DNA from: Clostridiales bacterium
Lineage (GTDB): Bacteria > Bacillota > Clostridia > Oscillospirales > Oscillospiraceae
Length of the DNA stretch: 49,000 bases
Direction: 5' to 3'
Assembly: GCA_004556755.1 (NCBI GenBank)
Contig: SFFW01000016.1
Coordinates: 1 to 49,000, forward strand
Shown here: positions 1-7,792 of the stretch, in pieces
Layout of the letters: each line of letters opens with the position of its first letter
Position numbering within the stretch: position 1 is the first letter of the stretch
Position numbers and translations under genes: made by a program
The notes under the pieces: generated by a model
Database searches by the model: none
What the model was told of the DNA's origin: nothing
What the model saw: the letters and a program-made list of their open reading frames with translations, nothing else

Positions 1-50
1 GTTCGCAAACTACCCCGATTTCTCTTGGCAGATGATAGAACAGCAAGTGA

Positions 51-542
51 ATGATGTACCATCTCGTCCCGACAATGAAGCCGCTCGACTCTGACAAGAA
101 GGCTGAAAAGCTTGCTTCGACTCCTGCGCCGGCTGCTCAGGCGGCTCCTGAAGCCCCCGAAAAAATTGATTTTTCCAATGTGGAGATCGAGCCGCTGTTC
201 AAGGATTTCGTGGATTTTGACACCTTCGCCAAGTCCGATTTCCGTGCCGTAAAGGTCAAGGAATGCGAAGCCGTGAAGAAGTCCAAAAAGCTCTTAAAGT
301 TCGTTTTGGACGACGGAACCGGCGTAGATAGGGTCATTTTGAGTGGTATTCACGAGTATTATGAGCCGGAAGAACTGGTCGGTAAGACCTGCATTGCGAT
401 CACGAACCTCCCGCCTCGCCCGATGATGGGCATTGATTCCTGCGGTATGCTGATCTCCGCCGTGCATCACGAAAACGGCGAGGAAAAGCTCCATTTGCTG
501 ATGGTTGATCCTCACATTCCGGCAGGCGCAAAGCTCTATTGA
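51..542 (+). CDS. metG: MetG-type C-terminal tRNA-binding domain, orphan or truncated
   Basis: The protein of about 163 residues has an Ala/Pro-rich linker (about residues 20-40) and then an OB-fold tRNA-binding domain of the kind at the C-terminus of methionyl-tRNA synthetase. Typical segments are KSDFRAVKVKECEAV, FVLDDGT and TNLPPRPMMGIDSCGM, ending HIPAGAKLY. In MetG this domain raises tRNA affinity and dimerises the enzyme. The catalytic part is not in the window. The same frame has stops at 33-35 and 48-50, so the domain is not joined in frame to anything upstream, and the ATG at 51 has only a weak ribosome binding site. It may be a free-standing tRNA-binding protein, a metG broken by a frameshift, or an assembly error near the window edge. 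The family call is solid; gene integrity is unsure. Confidence 0.65.
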   Translation: MMYHLVPTMKPLDSDKKAEKLASTPAPAAQAAPEAPEKIDFSNVEIEPLFKDFVDFDTFAKSDFRAVKVKECEAVKKSKKLLKFVLDDGTGVDRVILSGIHEYYEPEELVGKTCIAITNLPPRPMMGIDSCGMLISAVHHENGEEKLHLLMVDPHIPAGAKLY

Positions 543-572
543 CCGACATAAGCTTTTTGAAATAACAAAATC

Positions 573-607
573 AAACGGGCAAGCCTTTTGCTGGCTTACC
601 CGTTTTC
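573..607 (+). terminator. Rho-independent terminator after the tRNA-binding domain gene
   Basis: A 13-bp stem with one mismatch (arms 573-585 and 593-605, 7-nt loop) ends in a short T run. It lies 30 bp after the stop codon. Confidence 0.7.
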
Positions 608-627
608 AGAAATTGAAAGTAGAACGC

Positions 628-723
628 ATGGCGACGAGTTAGGAATATCTGAACTTTGTTTTAGAGCAGCTCTCCGATCTGGAGGAGATAAGCTGCCCCA
701 GAAAAGAGAATAATAAAAAATAG
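628..723 (+). pseudogene. TfoX N-terminal domain remnant
   Basis: Reading from the ATG at 628 gives MATS, a stop (TAG, 640-642), then EYLNFVLEQLSDLEEIS and a frayed end that stops at 721-723. This matches the start of small TfoX/Sxy N-terminal-domain proteins of Firmicutes, which typically begin MASKEYLDFILEQLSDLEEIT-like. Only about 25 of roughly 100 residues remain and there is an in-frame stop, so it is a dead fragment. The match rests on recall of the family. Confidence 0.55.
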
Positions 724-747
724 CTTGGGCAAAGCCCAAGCTATTTT
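717..747 (-). terminator. Terminator of the SLH protein gene
   Basis: Perfect 14-bp stem (717-730 with 734-747, loop AAA) with A/T tracts on both sides. It lies just past the stop codon of the minus-strand gene ending at 761 and could work in both directions. Confidence 0.85.
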
Positions 748-760
748 TGCTTTTTATCAA

Positions 761-1897
761 TTACTTCTGCAGGTCAGCCCAGTTGGGGGTATCGGTGCGG
801 ATGTTGGTCCATGCTTCACGGATGGTGGGATCTTCGCCGACGATGTCGGGAACATCGGTAGTCCAGGTGAAGTTGTGGGAGTTGGTTGCCTCAAGGATGT
901 CACCGTAGCACCACATGCTTGCGGGGCAGTCGCTCCAAGTCTTAACGTAAGCTGCGCAGCTTGCGGAGCTGTCGGTCGCAACGATGCGGCCGAGCAGACG
1001 GTTAAGAATGGTAGCTGCCTGTGCACGGGTGATGGGGGCCTTGGGGTTGGCGTTGCCGTTGAGGTCGCCCTTGATGATGCCGAGCTGTGCGAGCAGGTTT
1101 ATGTACTTGTCCGCAAAGCCGCCGGTCAGGTCGCCGAATAAGTTGCTGCCGATGTACTCAACGGAGAACATACGTCCGATGATGGCGCAGAACTGCTCAC
1201 GGTTGACGGTCTCGTTGGGACGGAAGGTGCCGTCGGCGTAGCCGTTGATGATGCCTGCCTTGGCAAGGCTGGAGATGGCGTTGTTGTGGGGATTGCCGGC
1301 GTTAACGTCGGAGAACTTGTTGTCCTTGGTGAAGATCTTGTCTCTGGCTTCGGGGGTGAGGAGACGGAAGATCATGGATGCGGCTTCGCCTCTGGTGATA
1401 GTGTTGTTGGGACGGATGGTGCCGTCGTTGTAACCGATCATATAGGAGAAGTGGTCGGAATAGTTAAGACCGATGTCGAGGCTGGGGTACAGTACGAGAG
1501 TCTCGAATTCGGGGAGGATGCTCATGGTCCACTTGAGACCGGGGAGCGTCTTGTAATTTACACCGTTCTTGGCGCAGGTTGCCGAGACGTTGTAAACACC
1601 GAGCAGGCTCTTGGGGATAAGAGCAAGACCGATACCGTTTGCGTTGTAGGTCTTGGTTTCACCGGTGAGCTGGTTGGTGAGGGTGATCTTTGCGTAGCTT
1701 GCAGGCAGGTTATTGCTCAGCTTGCAGTAAACCGCATAGGTGGGGATCTCAAGTCCGGTGACGGAATCAATGAGACCGGCAGTTTCGCCCGTACCGCCTT
1801 CAGCTTCGGCGGTTTCGGCAAATGCCATTGCGGGTACAAGCGTGGCAAGCATTAAAACCACCAGCAATGCACTCAGCATTCTTTTTACGTTTTTCAT
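761..1897 (-). CDS. Secreted S-layer homology (SLH) domain protein
   Basis: 378 residues. A signal peptide (about 1-27, LLVVLMLATLVPAMAFA) precedes a short beta-rich region and three SLH repeats from about residue 145 to 310. Visible repeat cores are YNDGTIRPNNTITRGEAA, YADGTFRPNETVNREQFC and GNANPKAPITRAQAATIL. SLH triplets bind pyruvylated secondary wall polymers, so the protein is probably held non-covalently on the cell surface. The last 70 residues are Trp-rich and resemble no domain I know. The start is well supported by a GAAAGGAG ribosome binding site 7 bases upstream. It is a single-gene unit with its own promoter and terminator. The ligand and function of the non-SLH parts are unknown. 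Confidence 0.85.
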   Translation of the reverse strand: MKNVKRMLSALLVVLMLATLVPAMAFAETAEAEGGTGETAGLIDSVTGLEIPTYAVYCKLSNNLPASYAKITLTNQLTGETKTYNANGIGLALIPKSLLGVYNVSATCAKNGVNYKTLPGLKWTMSILPEFETLVLYPSLDIGLNYSDHFSYMIGYNDGTIRPNNTITRGEAASMIFRLLTPEARDKIFTKDNKFSDVNAGNPHNNAISSLAKAGIINGYADGTFRPNETVNREQFCAIIGRMFSVEYIGSNLFGDLTGGFADKYINLLAQLGIIKGDLNGNANPKAPITRAQAATILNRLLGRIVATDSSASCAAYVKTWSDCPASMWCYGDILEATNSHNFTWTTDVPDIVGEDPTIREAWTNIRTDTPNWADLQK

Positions 1898-1981
1898 ATT
1901 TTACTCCTTTCAAAACAACTGCGGAAATAGAAAACCATCCCAATTTTCTATGACGTTTGCTCCGCAAAATAGTTCCTGCCT

Positions 1982-2011
1982 ATAATATAAATCATTAAAA
2001 AAATTTTGCAA
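1982..2011 (-). promoter_or_regulatory. Predicted sigma-A promoter of the SLH gene
   Basis: On the minus strand TTGCAA (2011-2006) and TATTAT (1987-1982) are 18 bp apart. They sit about 85 bp upstream of the start codon in AT-rich DNA. Confidence 0.5.
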
Positions 2012-2079
2012 GAGAAATGTATTAAAATTGTAATGAAAATAAAAACACTTTTTGACTGCGTGTGCGATAATAGTACATT

Positions 2080-2790
2080 TCATTGCAACTGTCTAATTAT
2101 TTCGCGCTTTAGTCTAACGATAATTCTCTTTTCGAGTCTACTTATATAGCTCTGCGAGATGCCCATTATGTCAGCAAGCTCCTTTTGAGTACACTCCCGT
2201 TTGCCGTACAGCCCGAAGCGCATCACGATGATCTCACGGTCACGCTCATTGAGCGCTGCGATGGCGGTTTTCAGCATCTGCCTGTCGGCAGCCTCCTCGA
2301 GGGGACGGCACACCTCGTCGTCGTCCGTGCCGAGGACGTCGGACAGCAGCAGCTCGTTGCCGTCCCAGTCGGTGTTTAACGGTTCGTCGAAGCTCAGCTC
2401 CGTCCGCTGATTCACGGATTTTCGCAAATACATGAGAATTTCGTTCTCGATGCAGCGGGAGGCGTAGGTCGCAAGCTTTATGTTCTTCTCGGAGTTAAAT
2501 GTGTTGACCGCCTTTATTAGCCCGATGGTGCCGATGGAAATGAGGTCCTCAAGGTTTATGCCCGTGTTCTCAAAGCGCCGTGAAATGTACACGACGAGGC
2601 GAAGGTTATGCTCGATAAGCAGCTGCTTTGCGCTCTCGTCCCCGGCTTCCGACGCCTTTATCGCCGCCTCCTCACGAGCCTTGTCAAGCGGGGGCGGAAG
2701 CACGTCGCTGCCGCCGATGTAGTACAGGTCGGGCGGGGCGGGAAGCAGATGCTCCAAGAGCCACTTTTTTACAGCATTAAATAAATTCAT
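2080..2790 (-). CDS. sigE: Pro-sigma-E, mother-cell sporulation sigma factor
   Basis: 236 residues. Sigma-70 family protein with region 2 (EHNLRLVVYISRRFENTGIN, EDLISIGTIGLIKAV, FATYAS-like LATYASRCIENEI) and region 4 (LNERDREIIVMRFGL, TQKELADIMGISQSYISRLEKR). The N-terminal pro-sequence carries YYIGGSDVLPPPL, which resembles the pro-SigE processing region and separates SigE from SigF, SigG and SigK. SigE directs early mother-cell transcription after SpoIIGA removes the pro-sequence. It lies 10 bp downstream of spoIIGA, with an AAAGGAGGAG ribosome binding site. In many Clostridia sigG follows sigE; here an unrelated SLH gene follows. Confidence 0.95.
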   Translation of the reverse strand: MNLFNAVKKWLLEHLLPAPPDLYYIGGSDVLPPPLDKAREEAAIKASEAGDESAKQLLIEHNLRLVVYISRRFENTGINLEDLISIGTIGLIKAVNTFNSEKNIKLATYASRCIENEILMYLRKSVNQRTELSFDEPLNTDWDGNELLLSDVLGTDDDEVCRPLEEAADRQMLKTAIAALNERDREIIVMRFGLYGKRECTQKELADIMGISQSYISRLEKRIIVRLKREIIRQLQ

Positions 2791-2800
2791 TGCTCCTCCT

Positions 2801-3592
2801 TTATTCCTGAGCGACGGCGAGATAGCCGTCGCCTTGTATTTTCACCGGGGAAACTGCGATGACCATGCTGTCGCAGGGAGCGCCGTCAAGCTCCAGACGA
2901 TCGGGTCTGAACGCCGCAAGAAGACCGCTTTCCGTCCCGACGGCGCTGTAGGGGATAAGCCTCATGCCGGGGAGCTTCGTCACCGCATCGGCGGGGCTTG
3001 CCCAGTCCTGCTCACCGAAAAGCGGCAGCGCAAGCTCCGGCGATATGATGATCACCCCGGCGCCGCTTATCGGATCGCACAGGCTGTTGCCGCTGTCACG
3101 CAGTGCCATAAAGCGTACCTCCTTGCCGCCGTGCTGCACCAGTACCTCGGAAATGCGTTTTTCTGCGCCCTTTAAGCTGCGGCGGAACAAAAGGCTCAGC
3201 AGAGCGTATATGATGAGGAAGGACACGAGCAGCGTCGTAAACGACAGCGGAAGATACGCACCCGCACTTCCGTTTAAGGAGAGCGCCCACAGTGCGCCGC
3301 CGAACAGGGCGGACACGGCGAGAAAGACCAAAAGACAGCGCAGGAAGCGCTTTTCGCCGAGGAAGGCGATGAGCGACATCAAAACGGCAAAAAGCAGCTT
3401 CATGGGTGCGGACGAAAGCAGCGCCATGCCAGGCAGCACGGAGACGGCGGCATAGACGCCGCCGAGCGCCGCTGCGAGCAAATAACGCCCTCTCCGCATG
3501 AAAATACCGCAAATGCGTGCGCTGCCGAGCAGTATGAGGTAGTCGATTATGAAATTGAGCGCAAACAGACGGTCTATGTAGATGGTTTCCAT
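2801..3592 (-). CDS. spoIIGA: SpoIIGA, sigma-E processing peptidase
   Basis: 263 residues from the ATG at 3592, giving METIYIDRLFALNFIIDYL, the usual SpoIIGA start. An upstream in-frame ATG at 3622 would add ten residues; neither start has a clear ribosome binding site. The N-terminal half is a membrane domain of about five helices. The C-terminal half is the cytoplasmic aspartic-protease-like domain, with RDSGNSLCDP carrying the catalytic Asp and a late VIAVSP strand. The enzyme cleaves pro-SigE when the forespore signal SpoIIR acts on it from the intermembrane space. Its pairing with sigE is the conserved spoIIG operon. Confidence 0.92.
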   Translation of the reverse strand: METIYIDRLFALNFIIDYLILLGSARICGIFMRRGRYLLAAALGGVYAAVSVLPGMALLSSAPMKLLFAVLMSLIAFLGEKRFLRCLLVFLAVSALFGGALWALSLNGSAGAYLPLSFTTLLVSFLIIYALLSLLFRRSLKGAEKRISEVLVQHGGKEVRFMALRDSGNSLCDPISGAGVIIISPELALPLFGEQDWASPADAVTKLPGMRLIPYSAVGTESGLLAAFRPDRLELDGAPCDSMVIAVSPVKIQGDGYLAVAQE

Positions 3593-3630
3593 GTAAAAAA
3601 TTATAGTCGTTTTGCTCCGCATATTTTGTC

Positions 3631-3648
3631 ATTTGGCAATTGTCAAAT
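3631..3648. promoter_or_regulatory. 18-bp near-perfect palindrome in a divergent promoter region
   Basis: ATTTGGCAATTGTCAAAT matches its reverse complement at all but one base pair. It contains TTGTCA for the plus-strand promoter and TTGACA on the minus strand towards spoIIGA. TTGTCAAA also resembles a loose Spo0A-type half site. It is a candidate shared operator; the binding protein is unknown. Confidence 0.4.
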
Positions 3649-3668
3649 ATGCGCTCATGTGGTAAAAT
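3640..3668 (+). promoter_or_regulatory. Predicted sigma-A promoter of the DMT permease and downstream operon
   Basis: TTGTCA (3640-3645) and TAAAAT (3663-3668) are spaced by 17 bp. The promoter lies 25 bp before the gene at 3694 and could also read into pyrH and the genes beyond. Confidence 0.6.
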
Positions 3669-3693
3669 ACTTTAGATTTAATATAGGAGATGT

Positions 3694-4608
3694 ATGCATA
3701 TGTGGTTTGGATTCGCCGTGATAGCGCTTTTGTGCTGGAGCGGCTCGGACTTGTTTTCAAAAATCGGCTGTCAGGATGCCAAGGATAAATACAGCCATCT
3801 GAAGATGGTCATGGCGGTCGGTCTCGTGATGGGCATACATGCCGCCTATGAGATATTCGTCGGCGGTACCGAGATAAACGGCAACGTTATACTTACATAC
3901 CTGCCTGTGTCGATGCTGTACATCGTGTCGATGGCGGTAGGCTATCTCGGACTGCGGTACATCGAGCTTTCGATCTCGTCCCCGATATGCAACAGCTCCG
4001 GTGCGGTCGTGGCGATACTGATATTTGCGACACGAGGCTTCGGCGAGCTGCCGCCTGCCGCAATTGCTGCGGTCGCACTGGTGTGCGTGGGCGTCGTGGC
4101 TCTCGGCATCACCGAGGCGAGGGAGGACGACGAGCTCCGCCGTGCAAGGCAGGATGCCAGCAACCATCATTACGCAAAGAGCTTTATTGCGATACTGCTG
4201 CCGATAATTTACTGCCTGCTGGATGCACTCGGCACCTTTGCCGACACCATCGTGCTTGAGACTCTCGATGAGGACTCTGCCAACGTTGCATATGAGCTTA
4301 CGTTTTTGGCGGTCGGCATAGTCTGTGCGATCTACGTTCTCGGCGTTAAGAAGCAGAAGCTGCTGCCGAAGCAAGAAGCGCCGAAGTATGCGGGCGCCAT
4401 CTGCGAGACGGCGGGACAGTTTGCGTATATATACGCCCTTGCCGACACGAAGCATGCGGCGCTTGCGGCGCCCATCATATCCGCCTACTGCGTTGCATCG
4501 GTGCTTTGGAGCAGGATATTCCTCAAGGAAAAGCTTTCGATAAAGCACTACGGGTCTATACTGCTTGTCGTTGCGGGTATAGTAATTTTGGGCATTCTTG
4601 ATATTTAA
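3694..4608 (+). CDS. EamA/DMT-superfamily permease
   Basis: 304 residues with about ten hydrophobic helices in two similar halves, as in drug/metabolite transporters. The first helix is FAVIALLCWSGSDLFSKI. The second half ends with SAYCVASVLWSRIFLKEKLS and LLVVAGIVILGILDI, the pattern of the EamA terminal repeat. A charged cytoplasmic stretch (about 147-170, EAREDDELRRARQDASNHH) links the halves. The ATG at 3700 has better spacing to the GGAGA motif (3686-3690) than the ATG at 3694. The substrate cannot be read from the sequence. It ends 20 bp before pyrH and is probably co-transcribed with it, without a clear functional link. Confidence 0.8.
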   Translation: MHMWFGFAVIALLCWSGSDLFSKIGCQDAKDKYSHLKMVMAVGLVMGIHAAYEIFVGGTEINGNVILTYLPVSMLYIVSMAVGYLGLRYIELSISSPICNSSGAVVAILIFATRGFGELPPAAIAAVALVCVGVVALGITEAREDDELRRARQDASNHHYAKSFIAILLPIIYCLLDALGTFADTIVLETLDEDSANVAYELTFLAVGIVCAIYVLGVKKQKLLPKQEAPKYAGAICETAGQFAYIYALADTKHAALAAPIISAYCVASVLWSRIFLKEKLSIKHYGSILLVVAGIVILGILDI

Positions 4609-4628
4609 GACTGCGAAAGGGAGATCGT

Positions 4629-5342
4629 ATGGAACCGGTTTATAAACGTGTACTTATTAAAATAAGCGGTGAGGCGCTTGCCGGAAGCAATAAGACCGGC
4701 TTTGACTTCGACTTCGTGACGAAGGTTTGCGAGACCGTTAAGCGCTGCACCGAAATGGGTGTCGAGGTCGGCATCGTCATCGGAGCGGGCAACTTCTGGC
4801 GAGGCGTGAAGGACGGAGCGGGCAAGGTGGAGAGAGTCTCCGCCGACAAGATGGGTATGCTCGGCACCGCAATGAACTGCCTTGCCGTGGCGGACGTGTT
4901 CCGCAGGATAGGCGCCGCCGCCGAGATACAGACTGCGATCGACATTCAGGGCGTCGGCGAGAGATACAACACCGCCGTTGCCGTGCGAAAGCTCGAAGAG
5001 GGAAGCATAGTCCTGTTCGGATGCGGCACCGGATGCCCCTTCTTCTCGACCGACACCGCAGCGGTGCTTCGTGCCGCCGAGATCGGAGCCGATGCGATAC
5101 TGCTCGCAAAGAACATCGACGGTGTGTACTCCGCCGATCCGAGGCTTGACCCTACCGCCGTCAAGTTTGACAGCATCAGCTACGACGAGGTGCTTGCCCG
5201 CCGTCTTGCGGTTATGGACAGCACCGCAACGAGCCTTGCAATGGACAATTCCATTCCCGTCATCGTTTTCGCACTTGCCGACCCCGACAACATCGTTAAG
5301 GTGCTGTGCGGAGAAAACGTCGGTACTACAGTAACAAAATAA
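4629..5342 (+). CDS. pyrH: UMP kinase
   Basis: 237 residues, the usual length. It phosphorylates UMP to UDP with ATP and acts as a hexamer of the amino-acid-kinase fold, typically activated by GTP and inhibited by UTP. Family marks are RVLIKISGEALAG at the N-terminus, VIGAGNFWRG, DKMGMLGTAMNCLA, GTGCPFFSTDTAA and LLAKNIDGVYSADP. It starts the conserved pyrH-frr-uppS order. A GAAAGGGAG ribosome binding site precedes the ATG. Confidence 0.97.
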   Translation: MEPVYKRVLIKISGEALAGSNKTGFDFDFVTKVCETVKRCTEMGVEVGIVIGAGNFWRGVKDGAGKVERVSADKMGMLGTAMNCLAVADVFRRIGAAAEIQTAIDIQGVGERYNTAVAVRKLEEGSIVLFGCGTGCPFFSTDTAAVLRAAEIGADAILLAKNIDGVYSADPRLDPTAVKFDSISYDEVLARRLAVMDSTATSLAMDNSIPVIVFALADPDNIVKVLCGENVGTTVTK

Positions 5343-5365
5343 ACTGATAATCAGGAGGTAATATC

Positions 5366-5917
5366 ATGTCAGACTATCCCGAATTTGAAAGCAAAATGAA
5401 GAAGACCACCGAGGTGCTTTCCCAGCAGCTTGAGGCGGTCAGAGCGGGCAGAGCAAACGCTGCCGTGCTCAATCAGATCAGCGTAGAATACTACGGCGTA
5501 CCCACCCCCATCCAGCAGGTGGCGTCCGTTTCCGTTCCTGACCCCCGCACGCTTATGATCCAGCCCTGGGACGCAAGCATCCTCAAGGGCATCGAGAAGG
5601 CGATACTTGCCTCCGAGCTCGGCATCAATCCGCAGAACGACGGCAGAGTCATCCGCCTCGTGTTCCCCCAGCTCACCGAGGAGCGCCGTAAGGAGCTTGC
5701 AAAGCAGGTCAAGAAGTACGGCGAAGAGGCAAAGGTCGCAGTCCGCAATATCCGCCGTGACGCCATCGACAAGTTCAAGAAGCAGCAGAAGGCATCCGAG
5801 ATCACCGAGGACGACTACAAGAATATCGAGAAGGACATTCAGAAGCTCACCGACGACTATATAAAGGAAGTCGACGCCATAACCGATAAGAAAGAGAAAG
5901 AGCTTTTCGAGATCTGA
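5366..5917 (+). CDS. frr: Ribosome recycling factor
   Basis: 183 residues, close to the standard 185. It splits post-termination ribosomes together with EF-G. Diagnostic parts are LEAVRAGRANAAVLNQI, VEYYGVPTPIQQVASV, the middle domain with IQPWDASILKGIEKAI and NDGRVIRLVFPQLTEERRKE, and the C-terminal helix rich in Lys/Glu. It begins after a strong AGGAGGT site 23 bp downstream of pyrH and is followed 1 bp later by uppS. Confidence 0.97.
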   Translation: MSDYPEFESKMKKTTEVLSQQLEAVRAGRANAAVLNQISVEYYGVPTPIQQVASVSVPDPRTLMIQPWDASILKGIEKAILASELGINPQNDGRVIRLVFPQLTEERRKELAKQVKKYGEEAKVAVRNIRRDAIDKFKKQQKASEITEDDYKNIEKDIQKLTDDYIKEVDAITDKKEKELFEI

Positions 5918-5918
5918 T

Positions 5919-6650
5919 ATGGCTGCAAAAATCAAGGAAAATGAGGCGGGGAAGCAGATTCCCCGCCATATTGCCATCATACTCGACGGCAACGGTCGTT
6001 GGGCAAAAAAGCGTGCCTTGCCCAGAAAGGCCGGACATTTGGCAGGCTCCGAGACCTTCAGAAGCATTGCGACCTACTGCAAGGAGATCGGTGTCGAGTA
6101 CCTGACGGTGTACGCCTTTTCGACCGAGAACTGGAAGCGCCCGGAGGACGAGGTCAAGGGCATTATGAAGCTGCTTGACAAGTACCTGCACGAGGCGATC
6201 CGTGATATGCAGAAAAAGCAGATACGGCTGAAGGTCTTCGGCGACGTGTCACGGCTCAGTCCCTCCCTGCGTGAGCTTATCGCAAGGACCGACGAGATAT
6301 CGCAGGGTATCGAGGGCTTTCAGGCAAACGTCTGCATAAACTACGGCGGCAGGGCGGAGATAGTCCGTGCCGCACAGCGCTATGCGCAGGACTATGCGCA
6401 GGGCAAGGCGGAAGAGCTTACCGAGGAGAGCTTTTCGGACTATATGTACTCCGCAGGCATCCCCGACCCCGACCTGCTCATAAGACCCGGCGGGGAGTAT
6501 CGACTGTCGAACTTCTTGCTTTGGCAGTGCGCATACTCGGAATTTTACTACACGGACGTCCTTTGGCCGGACTTTACGCCGGAGGACCTCGACAAGGCGA
6601 TAGAAGAGTATAATCACAGAGACAGGCGCTTCGGAGGAGTTAAAAAATGA
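5919..6650 (+). CDS. uppS: Undecaprenyl diphosphate synthase (isoprenyl transferase)
   Basis: 243 residues. It makes the C55 lipid carrier for peptidoglycan and wall polymers by adding isopentenyl diphosphate units in cis. Motifs are HIAIILDGNGRWAKKR with the catalytic Asp, YAFSTENWKRP, INYGGRAEI and LLIRPGGEYRLSNFLLWQ. The last codons overlap the dxr start by 4 bp (ATGA), so the two are translationally coupled. cdsA, which most Firmicutes place here, is missing. Confidence 0.96.
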   Translation: MAAKIKENEAGKQIPRHIAIILDGNGRWAKKRALPRKAGHLAGSETFRSIATYCKEIGVEYLTVYAFSTENWKRPEDEVKGIMKLLDKYLHEAIRDMQKKQIRLKVFGDVSRLSPSLRELIARTDEISQGIEGFQANVCINYGGRAEIVRAAQRYAQDYAQGKAEELTEESFSDYMYSAGIPDPDLLIRPGGEYRLSNFLLWQCAYSEFYYTDVLWPDFTPEDLDKAIEEYNHRDRRFGGVKK

Positions 6651-7792
6651 CGAAAGCGATCAGCATTCTCGGCTGCACCGGCTCCATAGGCAGACAGAGC
6701 ATTGCCGCAGCGGAGCATCTCGGACTGCCGGTTGCGGCGATGACCGTCAACAAAAAAGCCGACAAAGCGGAGGAATATGCAAGACGCCTAAAGCCCCGCT
6801 TTGTCGCCGCCTACGATGAGGAGGCGGCAAAGGAGCTTCGTATAAGGCTTGCGGATACCGACATAAAGGTCGGTAGCGGCATGAGCGGTCTTATAGAGGC
6901 TGCAACGTGGGAGGACTCGGACTGCGTCGTTACGGCGGTTTCGGGTTCGGTCGGCTTAAAGCCGACGCTTGCGGCGATAAAGGCGAAAAAGCGGATAGCC
7001 CTTGCAAATAAAGAGACGCTTGTTTGTGCGGGCAGTCTCGTCATGCCGGCGGCAAAGCTGTACGGTGCCGAGATAATCCCCGTGGATTCGGAACATTCCG
7101 CCATCTTTCAGTGTCTTATGGGACGCAGGGAGGGTGAGCTTAAACGCATACTGCTCACAGGCTCCGGCGGACCCTTCAGAGGAAAGGCGAGGAGCGAGCT
7201 TGTGTCCGTCACCCCCGAACAGGCGGTGAAGCACCCGAACTGGAGCATGGGCGCAAAGATCTCCGTGGACTCGGCGACGATGATGAACAAGGGACTTGAA
7301 TTTATCGAGGCGATGCACCTTTTCGGCGTCACGCCGGACGATATACAGGTCGTCATTCACCCGCAGAGCATAGTCCATTCGATGGTGGAGCTTGTCGACG
7401 GTACCGTCATAGCGCAGCTCGGAGTACCGGATATGGGACTTCCCATACAGCTTGCGCTGACCTATCCCGAACGCAAGGCGTCACCCTTTGAGCGCCTCGA
7501 CTTTTGGCGCATGAAGGATCTGAGCTTTGAAGCGCCGGACTATGAAAAGACGCCGTGCTTAAAGCTTGCGATGGACTGCGCAAGGACGGGCGGCACCGCA
7601 CCGTGCATAATGAGCGCCGCAAACGAGGTGGCGGTCGCAATGTTTCTTGCCGGACGCATAGGGTATAATGAAATATACGACTGTGCTTTAAGCGCCGTCG
7701 AGGGCATAGAAATAGTAAAGGACCCGGATCTTGAAACGATCCTTGCGGCGGACGAAGCCGCCAGAGCATTTGTCAGGGAGCATTTCTCTTAA
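6647..7792 (+). CDS. dxr: 1-deoxy-D-xylulose-5-phosphate reductoisomerase
   Basis: 381 residues. It converts DXP to MEP using NADPH, the committed step of the non-mevalonate isoprenoid route. The N-terminal Rossmann motif ILGCTGSIGRQS, the metal/substrate segment IIPVDSEHSAIFQCL and the conserved HPNWSMGAKISVDSATMMNKG are all present. It overlaps uppS at its start and rseP at its end, so isoprenoid supply (dxr, ispG) and its use in the lipid carrier (uppS) share one transcript. Confidence 0.96.
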   Translation: MTKAISILGCTGSIGRQSIAAAEHLGLPVAAMTVNKKADKAEEYARRLKPRFVAAYDEEAAKELRIRLADTDIKVGSGMSGLIEAATWEDSDCVVTAVSGSVGLKPTLAAIKAKKRIALANKETLVCAGSLVMPAAKLYGAEIIPVDSEHSAIFQCLMGRREGELKRILLTGSGGPFRGKARSELVSVTPEQAVKHPNWSMGAKISVDSATMMNKGLEFIEAMHLFGVTPDDIQVVIHPQSIVHSMVELVDGTVIAQLGVPDMGLPIQLALTYPERKASPFERLDFWRMKDLSFEAPDYEKTPCLKLAMDCARTGGTAPCIMSAANEVAVAMFLAGRIGYNEIYDCALSAVEGIEIVKDPDLETILAADEAARAFVREHFS

